Source: Methanoculleus taiwanensis (GTDB taxonomy: Archaea; Halobacteriota; Methanomicrobia; Methanomicrobiales; Methanoculleaceae). From it: a stretch of 64,000 bases of DNA. Positions within the stretch are counted from its first letter, which is position 1, and every line of letters begins with the position of its first letter. Below the pieces are notes generated by a model. It was not told the origin of the DNA. It saw only the letters and a program-made list of their open reading frames with translations, and made no database searches. Location of the stretch: contig NZ_LHQS01000003.1 of NCBI RefSeq assembly GCF_004102725.1, forward strand, positions 245,889 to 309,888. Reading direction: 5' to 3'. Both the position numbers and the translations under genes were made by a program. This document shows, piece after piece, positions 52,492 through 60,449 of this stretch.

Positions 52492-53283
52492 ATGGTGTAT
52501 GTATATACAATTGCATCCGGTAAGGGCGGTACGGGAAAGACGACCGTTACGGCAAACCTCGGCCCGATGCTTGCAAAGTACGGCAAGAAGACCTGCATTC
52601 TGGATGCTGATGTCGGGATGGCAAATCTCGGACTCATCCTGGGACTTGAAAATCTCCCGGTAACACTCCACGAAGTGCTCGGGGGGAAGGCATCTGTTCG
52701 GGACGCCATCTACGACGGCCCGCTCGGGGTGAAGGTCGTTCCAAGCGGCCTCTCGCTCCAGGGGTTTCAGAACTCCGATCCGGATCGCCTCCGCGACGTC
52801 ATGAGCGAGCTCGTCGGTGACTTCGATGTGATGCTCATCGATGCTCCTGCGGGGATCAGCAGAGACGGCATCATTCCGCTGACCGTTGCCGACGGAGTGG
52901 TCCTCGTGGTCAATCCGGAGATATCGTCCATCGTCGACGCCCTGAAGACCAAGATACTGACCGAGACCGTCGGCGGCCATATAGAGGGGGCGATACTCAA
53001 TCGCGTCACCACGAACAACGACGAGTTCAACCGGGCGCAGATGGAGAAGCTGCTCGGCGTCCGGATCCTCGGGATCATCCCCGAAGATCCGAACGTCCGG
53101 CGTGCGTCCGCAGGCCGTCACCCAATCGTGGTAAAATACCCGTCTTCTGATGCATCACGGGCGTTCAGGCGCATTTCTGCGGGCATTGCAGGGATCGAGA
53201 GTCAGGACGACGAACTTGACCGCCCGGCGCGGGAGGGGTTCGTCGACAGGCTTGCGAGGACACTCTTCAGAGGGAAACGATGA
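52492..53283 (+). CDS. MinD/ParA-family ATPase
   Basis: 263 aa. Deviant Walker A ASGKGGTGKTTVTANLG (about 8-24), switch I-like ILDADVGMANLGLILGL, Walker B VMLIDAPAGISRDGI (about 116) and LNRVTTNNDEFNRAQMEKLLGVRILGIIPEDPNVRRAS are all MinD-type. The C-terminus (EGFVDRLARTLFRGKR) could be an amphipathic membrane-targeting helix. MinD proteins position partners on the membrane; here the neighbours are a membrane roadblock-like protein and a small membrane protein. It overlaps the next gene by 4 bp. Confidence 0.92.
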   Translation: MVYVYTIASGKGGTGKTTVTANLGPMLAKYGKKTCILDADVGMANLGLILGLENLPVTLHEVLGGKASVRDAIYDGPLGVKVVPSGLSLQGFQNSDPDRLRDVMSELVGDFDVMLIDAPAGISRDGIIPLTVADGVVLVVNPEISSIVDALKTKILTETVGGHIEGAILNRVTTNNDEFNRAQMEKLLGVRILGIIPEDPNVRRASAGRHPIVVKYPSSDASRAFRRISAGIAGIESQDDELDRPAREGFVDRLARTLFRGKR

Positions 53284-53474
53284 CGCTTGGGAGCATACTG
53301 CTCGCACTCTTCGGTATCATCATACTCTTTCAGCTCTTCATGATGTACGTCATGTACCGCTGTATCCGGCAGCAGCAGGACGAGATCGACCTCCTGCAGG
53401 GGAAGACGTCATTCTCCGAGGACGATCTTGAAATGCTCATCAAGGCCGCCAGAAACGTTGCAGACCTCAGGTGA
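53280..53474 (+). CDS. Small single-pass membrane protein of the MinD cluster
   Basis: 64 aa. A helix spans residues about 5-27 (SILLALFGIIILFQLFMMYVMY), followed by a soluble tail with the acidic segment DEIDLLQGKTSFSEDDLEMLIKAARNVADLR. It starts within the last codons of the MinD gene (ATGA overlap), so stoichiometric production with MinD is likely. Unknown family; it could be a membrane receptor or activator of the ATPase by analogy with MinE-like partners. Confidence 0.7.
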   Translation: MTLGSILLALFGIIILFQLFMMYVMYRCIRQQQDEIDLLQGKTSFSEDDLEMLIKAARNVADLR

Positions 53475-53653
53475 TCCATCCCCTCCCTCCAAAAAAAGCG
53501 GGGGGCAAGCGGGTCTTCCGGGGCGGTCGTACCGGCCGCCCCCCTACTCTTGAAAACAGCAAACTGCCACTTATTGTACGTGCCTCGCCATCCGACCTCC
53601 GAAAAACGGCATAATCGGGAGAGAAGTTTTTTCCTCGAATGGCAGAAAACACA

Positions 53654-53682
53654 ATGTATAAATATCGGAGGATTTTTATATC
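53654..53682 (+). promoter_or_regulatory. TATA region of the hydrogenase operon
   Basis: ATGTATAAATATC (53654-53666) and TTTTTATATC (53672-53681) lie 35-60 bp before the ATG at 53715. They separate the hydrogenase cluster from the preceding MinD cluster. Confidence 0.5.
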
Positions 53683-53714
53683 ACAGTGATTGAATCTACC
53701 AAGAGGCTCATGAG

Positions 53715-53957
53715 ATGGATATACGTGTAGATAAGGACGCGTGTCTCGGATGTGGTCTCTGTGTCAAGGATTGTCCCATGGACGTCTACGAGCTCCAGGA
53801 GGGGATAAGCGTCCCCGTAAAACCTAAGAACTGCATGGGCTGCCTCTCCTGCCACGAGATCTGCCCGTCCCAGGCACTGGAGCACCGCGGGATCTATCCT
53901 GCCCGGAGGCACTACATCGACATACGGGTCTGTGAAATGTTGAATAGGGTGATCTGA
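53715..53957 (+). CDS. Two-cluster [4Fe-4S] ferredoxin of the hydrogenase operon
   Basis: 80 aa. Clusters: CLGCGLCVKDCP (about 10-21) and CMGCLSCHEICP (about 40-51), then a C-terminal tail with one more Cys (RVCEMLNRVI). It probably passes electrons between the hydrogenase small subunit and another redox partner. It overlaps the V4R gene by one base. Confidence 0.92.
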   Translation: MDIRVDKDACLGCGLCVKDCPMDVYELQEGISVPVKPKNCMGCLSCHEICPSQALEHRGIYPARRHYIDIRVCEMLNRVI

Positions 53958-54520
53958 TGACGGCAAGTTATATCGACGAGCTGCATGAGAGTTTCCATAC
54001 CGATATCGTCTACCTCTCCGAGGACATCCCCCTCGACTGCACACCGCGACCGAGAGAGATGGAACAGACGCTCCACGGAGTTATGAAACTCAACGGGCTC
54101 ATCATCCGTTCACTCGAAGAGATCGCAGGCCGGGGGGCAAATGCGGTCACGTACCGGGCTGGAAAAAAGTTCGGCCATGAAACTGCCAAATACTTCCAGA
54201 AGCGTGAAGATGTCGAAGGAGCACTTCACGAGCTCTCGGATCTCCTCTCAGGGCAGTACACCTTCGAGGTCTGGAAACCCGAGGATAAAGAGAGTTTCAT
54301 CATCGAAGAGAACGGCGAGACGTTCATCTACCTTGTATTCCACGACTGCATCGTTCGCCAGACGCTTCGCCGGAACGGTCTGGAACAAGGCGGCCCGCTC
54401 TGTCAGACACTCTTCGGGTACGTCGTCGGCGCAATCGAAGAGATAACGGGGCGGCGTGCGAAGCTCGAGATCGTCCACACCGGGCCGAACGCCTGCTTAA
54501 AGAAACTCATTCTGAAATGA
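53957..54520 (+). CDS. V4R-domain protein
   Basis: 187 aa. V4R features appear in ANAVTYRAGKKFGHETAKYF (about 55), EGALHELSDLLSGQYTFEVW, FIYLVFHDCIVRQTLRRNGLEQGGPLCQTLFGYVVGAIEEITGRRAKLEIVHTGPNACLKKLIL. Its Cys residues (DCIVRQ, PLC, AC) are those used by some V4R proteins to bind zinc. V4R domains bind small hydrophobic ligands or serve in multisubunit assembly; here it sits between ferredoxin and hydrogenase small subunit, so it may sense a ligand or assist assembly. Confidence 0.85.
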   Translation: MTASYIDELHESFHTDIVYLSEDIPLDCTPRPREMEQTLHGVMKLNGLIIRSLEEIAGRGANAVTYRAGKKFGHETAKYFQKREDVEGALHELSDLLSGQYTFEVWKPEDKESFIIEENGETFIYLVFHDCIVRQTLRRNGLEQGGPLCQTLFGYVVGAIEEITGRRAKLEIVHTGPNACLKKLILK

Positions 54521-54529
54521 GGTGACCCT

Positions 54530-55447
54530 GTGAAGATAGCCATTGAAGAACTTGCAGGGTGCTCGGGGTGCACGATCGCCGTGCTCGACCTCCACGAGAT
54601 GATCCTCGACCTCGTTGAGAAGGCCGATATCGTCTACTCGCCGGTGATTATGGACGTCAAGGAACCGCCGGAAGGTATCGACATCGCGTTCGTAACCGGA
54701 GCAATACGGAACACCGAGAACCAGGAGCGGTTGAATCTCCTCCGCAAAAGGGCAAAGAAGATCGTCGCCTTCGGCACCTGCGCCTGTTACGGCGGCGTCT
54801 CGGGGCTCTCGATGCTCAGCAGCAATGCCGAACTCTTCGACTACGTCTACCGCGGCGTGGAGACGGCACACCCGGACGGCACCGTCCCCAAGGATGTACC
54901 GCCGTTCCTGTACCGGGCATTCGCCGTCGGGGATATGACGAAGATCGACTACTACATCACCGGGTGCCCGCCGAAAGAAGCACTCCTAAAACAGATTATT
55001 CCGGCGCTGATCGCCGGCGATACGCTTGAGCTCTCCCGGAAGTCCGTCTGCGCCGAGTGCGACCGGACGATGGGGCCTGTCGAGAACTGGTCGATGAAAC
55101 GGCGGTATGAGGGGATACCCGATCGTGAACACTGCCTGCTCGGCCAGGGGTACCTCTGCCTCGGGAGCGTGACCTTCGGGAGGTGCGCAGCGGCGTGCCC
55201 GAAGAATAACGTGCCGTGCCACGGGTGCAACGGGCCTTCGCTCGATATCCTCCGCGAACCGTGCCGGGACATCTACAATATGATGGTGCGGCGGATCTCC
55301 GATCTGACGGATAAACCGCAGAAAGAGGTTGAAAAAGAACTCTACGACGTCGCCCATACAATGTACGCGTTCACCATCGGAAGCCTGATCATGGAAGACA
55401 AAGAGAACTCGAAGATTCGCGACCTGATCAAGGAGAGGAGCGGATGA
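54530..55447 (+). CDS. [NiFe]-hydrogenase small subunit (MvhG/F420-nonreducing type)
   Basis: 305 aa with a GTG start at 54530 and GAGGTGA upstream. Proximal cluster ligands: ELAGCSGCTIAVLD (about 10-13), AFGTCACYGGVSGLSM (about 82), DYYITGCPPKEA (about 146). Further Cys in KSVCAECDRTMG, HCLLGQGYLCLGSVTFGRCAAACPKNNVPCHGC give two more clusters, so it belongs to the three-cluster small subunits of group 3. It has no Tat signal, so it is cytoplasmic. Overlaps the large subunit by ATGA. Confidence 0.93.
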   Translation: MKIAIEELAGCSGCTIAVLDLHEMILDLVEKADIVYSPVIMDVKEPPEGIDIAFVTGAIRNTENQERLNLLRKRAKKIVAFGTCACYGGVSGLSMLSSNAELFDYVYRGVETAHPDGTVPKDVPPFLYRAFAVGDMTKIDYYITGCPPKEALLKQIIPALIAGDTLELSRKSVCAECDRTMGPVENWSMKRRYEGIPDREHCLLGQGYLCLGSVTFGRCAAACPKNNVPCHGCNGPSLDILREPCRDIYNMMVRRISDLTDKPQKEVEKELYDVAHTMYAFTIGSLIMEDKENSKIRDLIKERSG

Positions 55448-56820
55448 AAGAGATCACCATCAGCCCGGTCACGAGGATTGAAGGGCATGCAGGAGTCAAG
55501 ATCTACGTAAACGACGCCGGCGAGGTCGATTCCGCCCACTTTCAGGTCGTCGAACTCAGAGGGTTTGAGAAATTCCTCATCGGGGCGGCCGTCGAAGAGG
55601 CGCCCCGGATCACGCCCCGGATATGCGGCATCTGCCCTTCGGCCCACCATCTCGCCGCAGCGAAAGCGACGGATCAGATCTTCGGCGTCGAACCGCCGGA
55701 GACGGGGAGAAAACTCCGCGAACTTCTCAACGTCGGGCAGTTCGTCCACTCGCACGCCCTGCACTTCTTCATGCTCGCAGCACCCGACTTCCTCATCGGC
55801 CACGAGGCTCCGCCGGAGGAACGCAACGTCATCGGGCTTGCGAAGAAATCGCCCGAGATCGCAAAGAAAGCGATTGCAGTCAGGAAGTTCGGGCAGCGCC
55901 TGACCGAAGCCGTCGGCGGCAAGCCCATCCACCCGGGGAACGCACTGCCGGGCGGGATGAGCGCGCCTCTGAGCGAGAGCAGGCGCGCCGACCTTCTTTC
56001 GATGGCAAAGGAATCGCTCGCCATCGCGGAGGAGGGATGGGAGATCGCCCGCACACTCCTCGACGACGTCGACCAATCGTTCGGTGCCGTCGAAACGGCA
56101 TTCGTCGGCCTCTCCGATAACGGGACATTCACGACGTATGACGGCACCGCAGAGGTGCTCGGAGCCGGAGGAGAGCGGATCGGATCCTTCTCGGGAGAGG
56201 ACTACACGAAGTACATCGACGAGTACTCGGAACCCTGGTCGTACCTGAAGTTCGCCCGGCTCAAATCAGGCGGTTACTACCGCGTCGGGCCACTGGCGCG
56301 GCTCAACATCGTCCGGGAGATGGGAACCGAGCGTGCCGACGAAGCACTCACCGAGTACCGCCGGAAATTCGGTATGCAGAGCCAGACCACCCTGGCCTAC
56401 AACATCGCCCGGTACATCGAGTTCATTGCATCGTGCGAAAAGGCGGTCGCCTATCTTTCGGATACGGGCATCACCGGGCAGGATATCAGAACGCCTGCAA
56501 AGGAGGTCGCATCCAGACGCGGCGTCGGTATCATCGAAGCGCCGCGGGGCACCCTGATCCACGACTACTCCGTGAGCGAGGACGGACTGATCGAGCGGTG
56601 CAACCTGATCGTGGCGACATGCCAGAACAACTATGCGATGGACAGGGGGGTTGAAGACATGGCGCGCAGGGTCGTGCAGAACGGCACCCTGACCGAGAGT
56701 GCGGCAAACCGGATAGAGATGGTGATCCGTGCGTACGATCCCTGCATCTCGTGCGCAACCCATGCCATCGGAGAGATGCCCATCAGGATAGAGGTTGAAA
56801 ACGTTAACGAGAGGAGATGA
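55444..56820 (+). CDS. [NiFe]-hydrogenase large subunit (MvhA/F420-nonreducing type)
   Basis: 458 aa. L1 motif RITPRICGICPSAHHLAAAKA (about 60) and L2 motif YDPCISCATHAIGE (about 433) supply the four cysteines of the Ni-Fe site. An 18-residue tail follows the final His (AIGEMPIRIEVENVNERR), to be removed by a maturation protease such as that at 50646-51110. SPVTRIEGHAGVKIYV at the start is typical. No MvhD, Hdr or FrhB gene lies next to it, so its electron acceptor is unclear. The cluster continues with a roadblock gene 4 bp later. Confidence 0.95.
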   Translation: MKEITISPVTRIEGHAGVKIYVNDAGEVDSAHFQVVELRGFEKFLIGAAVEEAPRITPRICGICPSAHHLAAAKATDQIFGVEPPETGRKLRELLNVGQFVHSHALHFFMLAAPDFLIGHEAPPEERNVIGLAKKSPEIAKKAIAVRKFGQRLTEAVGGKPIHPGNALPGGMSAPLSESRRADLLSMAKESLAIAEEGWEIARTLLDDVDQSFGAVETAFVGLSDNGTFTTYDGTAEVLGAGGERIGSFSGEDYTKYIDEYSEPWSYLKFARLKSGGYYRVGPLARLNIVREMGTERADEALTEYRRKFGMQSQTTLAYNIARYIEFIASCEKAVAYLSDTGITGQDIRTPAKEVASRRGVGIIEAPRGTLIHDYSVSEDGLIERCNLIVATCQNNYAMDRGVEDMARRVVQNGTLTESAANRIEMVIRAYDPCISCATHAIGEMPIRIEVENVNERR

Positions 56821-56824
56821 AGAG

Positions 56825-57172
56825 ATGTTAAAACAGATTCTTGGAGAGTTCTTGAAACTCGACGGCGTGACCGCTGCCGTCGTCGCCGGACGGGACGGCT
56901 TTGTCATTGAAAGTGTGGTTGCAGGCGATGTGGACATCGAAGCGCTCGGAGCGATGGCGTCGACCGGCATGGGAACATCGGAGGCGATGAGCATGGAACT
57001 CGGGCAGGGGGAGATGCACCAGATGCTGGTCGAACTTGAGAACGGCCCGATCCTTCTCTCGCCGCTCTCCGAAGACGAGCTGATCGCTATCGTCGCGAAT
57101 GCGAACGTCAACGTGGGCAGGATCAGATACGAGCTGAAGAAGAACCGTGACCGGATAACCGCCGCACTGTGA
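56825..57172 (+). CDS. Roadblock/LC7-domain protein
   Basis: 115 aa from the ATG at 56825. LKQILGEFLKLDGVTAAVVAGRDGFVIESVVAGD, GAMASTGMGTSEAMSMELGQGEMHQMLVELENGPILLSPLSEDELIAIVANANVNVGRIRYELKK is the full roadblock fold. These small proteins dimerise and in bacteria (MglB) activate the GTPase MglA. Four bases after the hydrogenase large subunit; 5 bp before the next gene, itself carrying a roadblock domain. Confidence 0.9.
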   Translation: MLKQILGEFLKLDGVTAAVVAGRDGFVIESVVAGDVDIEALGAMASTGMGTSEAMSMELGQGEMHQMLVELENGPILLSPLSEDELIAIVANANVNVGRIRYELKKNRDRITAAL

Positions 57173-57177
57173 GACCG

Positions 57178-57855
57178 ATGCTGCCTGAAGGGACAACGCT
57201 TGGCAAGATGCAGAGCACTCTCGCAAACATCATGACCGTCAGCCCCGGGTTCACCGGAGCACTCACCATCACCGGCCCGGACGGCGGCGGATTTCTCGTC
57301 GTCGAAGGGGGGCAGCCCATCGCCGCGAGGTTCGAGGAGGAGGAGCGGGTTTACATTATCAACGGCGAAAAAGCGCTCGATTATCTCTACGGCAGGCCGA
57401 CGCTCGACTGCACGATGATGGCATACACCCCCGAGGAACTCGACGCGGCATGGGAGTACTGCAGGGATAGCGGCTGCCTTGCCGTCGAAGAGGAACCTGA
57501 CGGGGAAGAACCCGCCAGTCCCGAACCGATGATGAGCGAAGAGAGGCTGGCACAGATAGGTAAGCAGCCGGGCGTGATTGCCGTCTCGGTATTCCATGAG
57601 GGATTTGCGCTCCAGTCCATCGGTAACGCAGACGTCGAACAGGTTGCCGCCGTCGCGGAGGATCTCCTCCGGGCAGGCGTGAAGATCGTCTCGGATATGG
57701 AGATGGGCGATTTAAACCAGATGATCCTCGAGTCTCCCGACGGCAAGCTGATCATCGCGCCGTACGGCGATCTCTATATCTGCGTCTTCACCGGGCCCGA
57801 TGCACACCTCGGACTCATCAGGCTGGCCATCCGGGGCATCCAGGAAGAGACCTGA
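57178..57855 (+). CDS. DUF2226-like plus roadblock two-domain protein
   Basis: 225 aa from the ATG at 57178, chosen because the paralogous domain at 51251 begins in the same way; a GTG at 57169 overlapping the previous stop is the alternative. Residues 1-95 match the N-terminal domain of the gene at 51251 (LPEGT, FTG, ARFEEEERVYIINGEKALDYL, YTPEEL). Residues about 115-225 form a roadblock domain (RLAQIGKQPGVIAVSVFHEGFALQSIGNADVEQVAAVAEDLL, LESPDGKLIIAPYG, HLGLIRLAIRGI). It closes the hydrogenase operon. Partner of the preceding roadblock protein is likely. Confidence 0.78.
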   Translation: MLPEGTTLGKMQSTLANIMTVSPGFTGALTITGPDGGGFLVVEGGQPIAARFEEEERVYIINGEKALDYLYGRPTLDCTMMAYTPEELDAAWEYCRDSGCLAVEEEPDGEEPASPEPMMSEERLAQIGKQPGVIAVSVFHEGFALQSIGNADVEQVAAVAEDLLRAGVKIVSDMEMGDLNQMILESPDGKLIIAPYGDLYICVFTGPDAHLGLIRLAIRGIQEET

Positions 57856-57906
57856 GTCCGGAACCAACCAGACCCTTTTTCTTCTCGCATGCGGATAATC
57901 GAAAGT

Positions 57907-58842
57907 ATGCGATACTATTCCGGCGGCGAAGAGCAGATCCGCTACGCCGACGTGAACCGTGCCGTCGAAGCGGCGTTTGCCGAGGCCGGCAGAGGGAATG
58001 TCCGGATGCCGCCGAAGGTCTACGTCGATTTCGATTCCGGGGATCTCCGGACTATGCCCGCCTACCTGCCGGCGCTCGGCATTGCAGGGGTGAAACTCGT
58101 CACCGTCCATCCAGAGAACCGCTCCCGCGGCCTTCCGACCGTGATGGCGCTCACCGTCATCATCGACCCCGGCACCGGCCTACCGAAGGCCGTCATCAAT
58201 GCAACCGGGCTCACCGCCATGCGTACCGGGGCGGCAGGAGCCGTGGCGGCGAAACACCTCTCGGCGAAGAGATCGGTGACGCTCGGCCTCATCGGAAGCG
58301 GCAGGCAGGCCGAGGCGCAGCTCGAAGCGATCGCTGCAGAGCTCGCCGTCGAGGAGGTAAAGGTCTGGACACGGAACGCAGGGCATGCCGAGGCGTTTGC
58401 CGGGCGGTATGCCCGGTACCACGCTCGCAGCGTCTCGCTAGAGGAGGCATGCGACTGTGACGTGCTCGTGACCACCACCCCGTCGACCACGCCGGTCGTG
58501 CGTTCGGAATGGATCCGGGACGGCACGCATATCAACGCCATCGGTGCGGACGCTCCCGGCAAACAGGAGCTCGACCCCGCTCTTCTCCGGCGGGCGAGCG
58601 TCTACGTGGACGACCGGGAGCAGGCCATCCACTCCGGCGAGATCAACGTACCCGTAAGCCAGGGACTCTATACACAGGGAGAGATCGCCGGCACCCTCGG
58701 GGAGGTGGTTCTCGGAGAGAAGCGGCGGGAGTCGCCTGAAGAGATTACCATCTTCGACTCGACGGGGCTTGCCATTCAGGACCTTGCCGTCGCCAGTATC
58801 GCCATGCAGAAGATGGCGAGCGTGACGCTGCCGTTCCCGTGA
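57907..58842 (+). CDS. Ornithine cyclodeaminase/mu-crystallin family, archaeal alanine dehydrogenase-like
   Basis: 311 aa from the ATG at 57907 (the family usually starts MRY-L/Y-S); 57889 is the alternative. Motifs: VNRAVEAAFAEAGRGNVRMPPKVYVD, AGVKLVTVHPENRSRGLPTVMALTVIID with active Lys, NATGLTAMRTGAAGAVAAKHL, NAD-binding GLIGSGRQAEAQLEAI (about 131) and NAIGADAPGKQELDP. Archaeal members include the NAD-dependent alanine dehydrogenase of Archaeoglobus. It is unrelated to the TIGR00300 cyclodeaminase in this window. Confidence 0.87.
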   Translation: MRYYSGGEEQIRYADVNRAVEAAFAEAGRGNVRMPPKVYVDFDSGDLRTMPAYLPALGIAGVKLVTVHPENRSRGLPTVMALTVIIDPGTGLPKAVINATGLTAMRTGAAGAVAAKHLSAKRSVTLGLIGSGRQAEAQLEAIAAELAVEEVKVWTRNAGHAEAFAGRYARYHARSVSLEEACDCDVLVTTTPSTTPVVRSEWIRDGTHINAIGADAPGKQELDPALLRRASVYVDDREQAIHSGEINVPVSQGLYTQGEIAGTLGEVVLGEKRRESPEEITIFDSTGLAIQDLAVASIAMQKMASVTLPFP

Positions 58843-58885
58843 CCGAACGCGGGTGCTGCTCTGGAAAAAGGGATAGAAGAAGAGC

Positions 58886-60355
58886 CTACTCTTTCTCGGG
58901 CGGTTGTGCGAAGGCCTTCCAGACCTGTTCGCGGTAGACAGGGCCGCTATTGTAGCTGCAGAACGGAATAAGGCGGCCGTCCGGTGTCGCATAGTGGATG
59001 CAGCAGCGCCGGACACGCTGGAGATCGTAGTTGAAGTTGTCCATGAAATGCATCGTGCCGATGAAGAGAGCATTCCAGTGGAACTCCCGCAGCGCTTCGA
59101 AGTTATGCAGTACAAGCGCCTTTGCGATCAGCTTCCAGAACTCCGTGGTGTTGCCGCTCTCGGCCTTCTTCACGGAGACGTGCAAGTCCCGCACGCCTTC
59201 GACAAGAGTCACGTACTTATTGATCGATCCGCCTTTCCGGAGTTTCGTCTCCATCTTCTTGATCGAATCGAAGAAAGTATCGACGTCGAGCATTCTGTTT
59301 ACCGGAACCATGCCGTCATCGGTGACAAAGACGTACGTCGCAGCTCCGCAGTGCTGATGCGCCGTGAAGACGAGCTGCGGTTTACCGGTATAGGCTTCTA
59401 CGAGCTCCGATACCGGGACGACGCAGGGTACCGGGTAGAAGTAGTCTTTCTTGATGATGCCGCCGGTCTGCTCGTCGATGCAGTCGGCGAGATCCGGTAT
59501 GGTGATCCGCTCTTTTGCGACGTCGTCGTCGCTGGCGGCTCCGGTGAACGCCACCGGCTGGAAGTTCACGCCGCGGACGACGTTGATCCGTTCCGCCGCG
59601 TACCGGATGATATCGCCAAGCTCGTGATCGTTTCTGCCCCGGATAACCGTCGGCACCAGCACGACACCCAGACCGACTTCTGCACAGTTACGGAGCGCTT
59701 TCTCACTGGTCGGGAGGATAGGATTCGTCTTTCTGGAGACCCCGTCAAAATGGAGATATACCGTGCTGAGGCCGGCATCCTTCAGCTCCTGGACATAGTG
59801 CACGTCCTTTGCGAGGTTCAATCCGTTCGTCGCGATCTGCACCTGCTGGAACCCAAGTTCCTTGGCCTTTCTGACGATCTCCGGCAGATCGTCACGCATA
59901 GTCGGCTCTCCGCCAGAAAACTGGACAGCGGGAGCCGGCACAGGCTTTTCTCCACGCAGGAGCCGCATCATGTCCACAATCTGTTCGAAAGTCGGTTCGT
60001 ATATAAAACCGCACGCACGGGCATTGGCAAAGCAGAAGTCGCAGTTTAAGTTGCAGCGGTTGGTCAGGTCGATATTCGCAAGCAGGGTCGTTGAAGAGTG
60101 ATTATTGCAAAGACCGCAGGCGGTGGGGCATTCGTTCTCGGACGCGGATACCTGCGGGTTCGAAACGCCGTTGCCAACAACCTCGTACTCTTCGAACCGC
60201 CTGAACATCGCCGAGTCGGACCAGTACAGACCACGGTATGTCCCATGCTCCGGGCACGTCCGCACCAGCCAGATCTTCCCGTCCTCTTCTACGACATCCG
60301 CGTCCAGCACCATGCGGCATGTGGGACAGAGGCTCTTTGTCTTCTTGATAATCAT
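58886..60355 (-). CDS. tes: Tes-like radical SAM protein (tetraether lipid synthase family)
   Basis: 489 aa from the ATG at 60355, with AGGTGAT five bases upstream. The N-terminal CPTC (about 11-14) and CPEHG, ECPTACGLC (about 75-83) precede the radical SAM site LTNRCNLNCDFCFANAR (CxxxCxxC, about 97-104), then VQFSGGEPTMRDD, VQIATNGLNLA, YLHFDGV. C-terminal Cys residues (HQHCGAA; RRCCIHYATPDGRLIPFCSYNSGP) bind a further cluster. This matches the MJ0619/Tes family, which couples two archaeol tails to make macrocyclic or tetraether lipids. It is divergent from carS, another lipid gene. Confidence 0.87.
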   Translation of the reverse strand: MIIKKTKSLCPTCRMVLDADVVEEDGKIWLVRTCPEHGTYRGLYWSDSAMFRRFEEYEVVGNGVSNPQVSASENECPTACGLCNNHSSTTLLANIDLTNRCNLNCDFCFANARACGFIYEPTFEQIVDMMRLLRGEKPVPAPAVQFSGGEPTMRDDLPEIVRKAKELGFQQVQIATNGLNLAKDVHYVQELKDAGLSTVYLHFDGVSRKTNPILPTSEKALRNCAEVGLGVVLVPTVIRGRNDHELGDIIRYAAERINVVRGVNFQPVAFTGAASDDDVAKERITIPDLADCIDEQTGGIIKKDYFYPVPCVVPVSELVEAYTGKPQLVFTAHQHCGAATYVFVTDDGMVPVNRMLDVDTFFDSIKKMETKLRKGGSINKYVTLVEGVRDLHVSVKKAESGNTTEFWKLIAKALVLHNFEALREFHWNALFIGTMHFMDNFNYDLQRVRRCCIHYATPDGRLIPFCSYNSGPVYREQVWKAFAQPPEKE

Positions 60356-60389
60356 TGAATCACCTGTGCCATCGTCCATTCTGATCTCA

Positions 60390-60430
60390 TGTTTCGATAC
60401 CTTAATCTTTATATTTACTCTTTATACTAG
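60390..60430. promoter_or_regulatory. Shared divergent promoter of tes and carS
   Basis: AT-rich TTAATCTTTATATTTACTCTTTATAC spans the middle of the 94-bp tes-carS gap. It contains TATA elements usable in both directions: CTTTATATTT toward carS, and minus-strand TAGTATAAAG/AAATATAAAG toward tes. Confidence 0.55.
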
Positions 60431-60449
60431 ACTATTGGCGACCAGAAGC

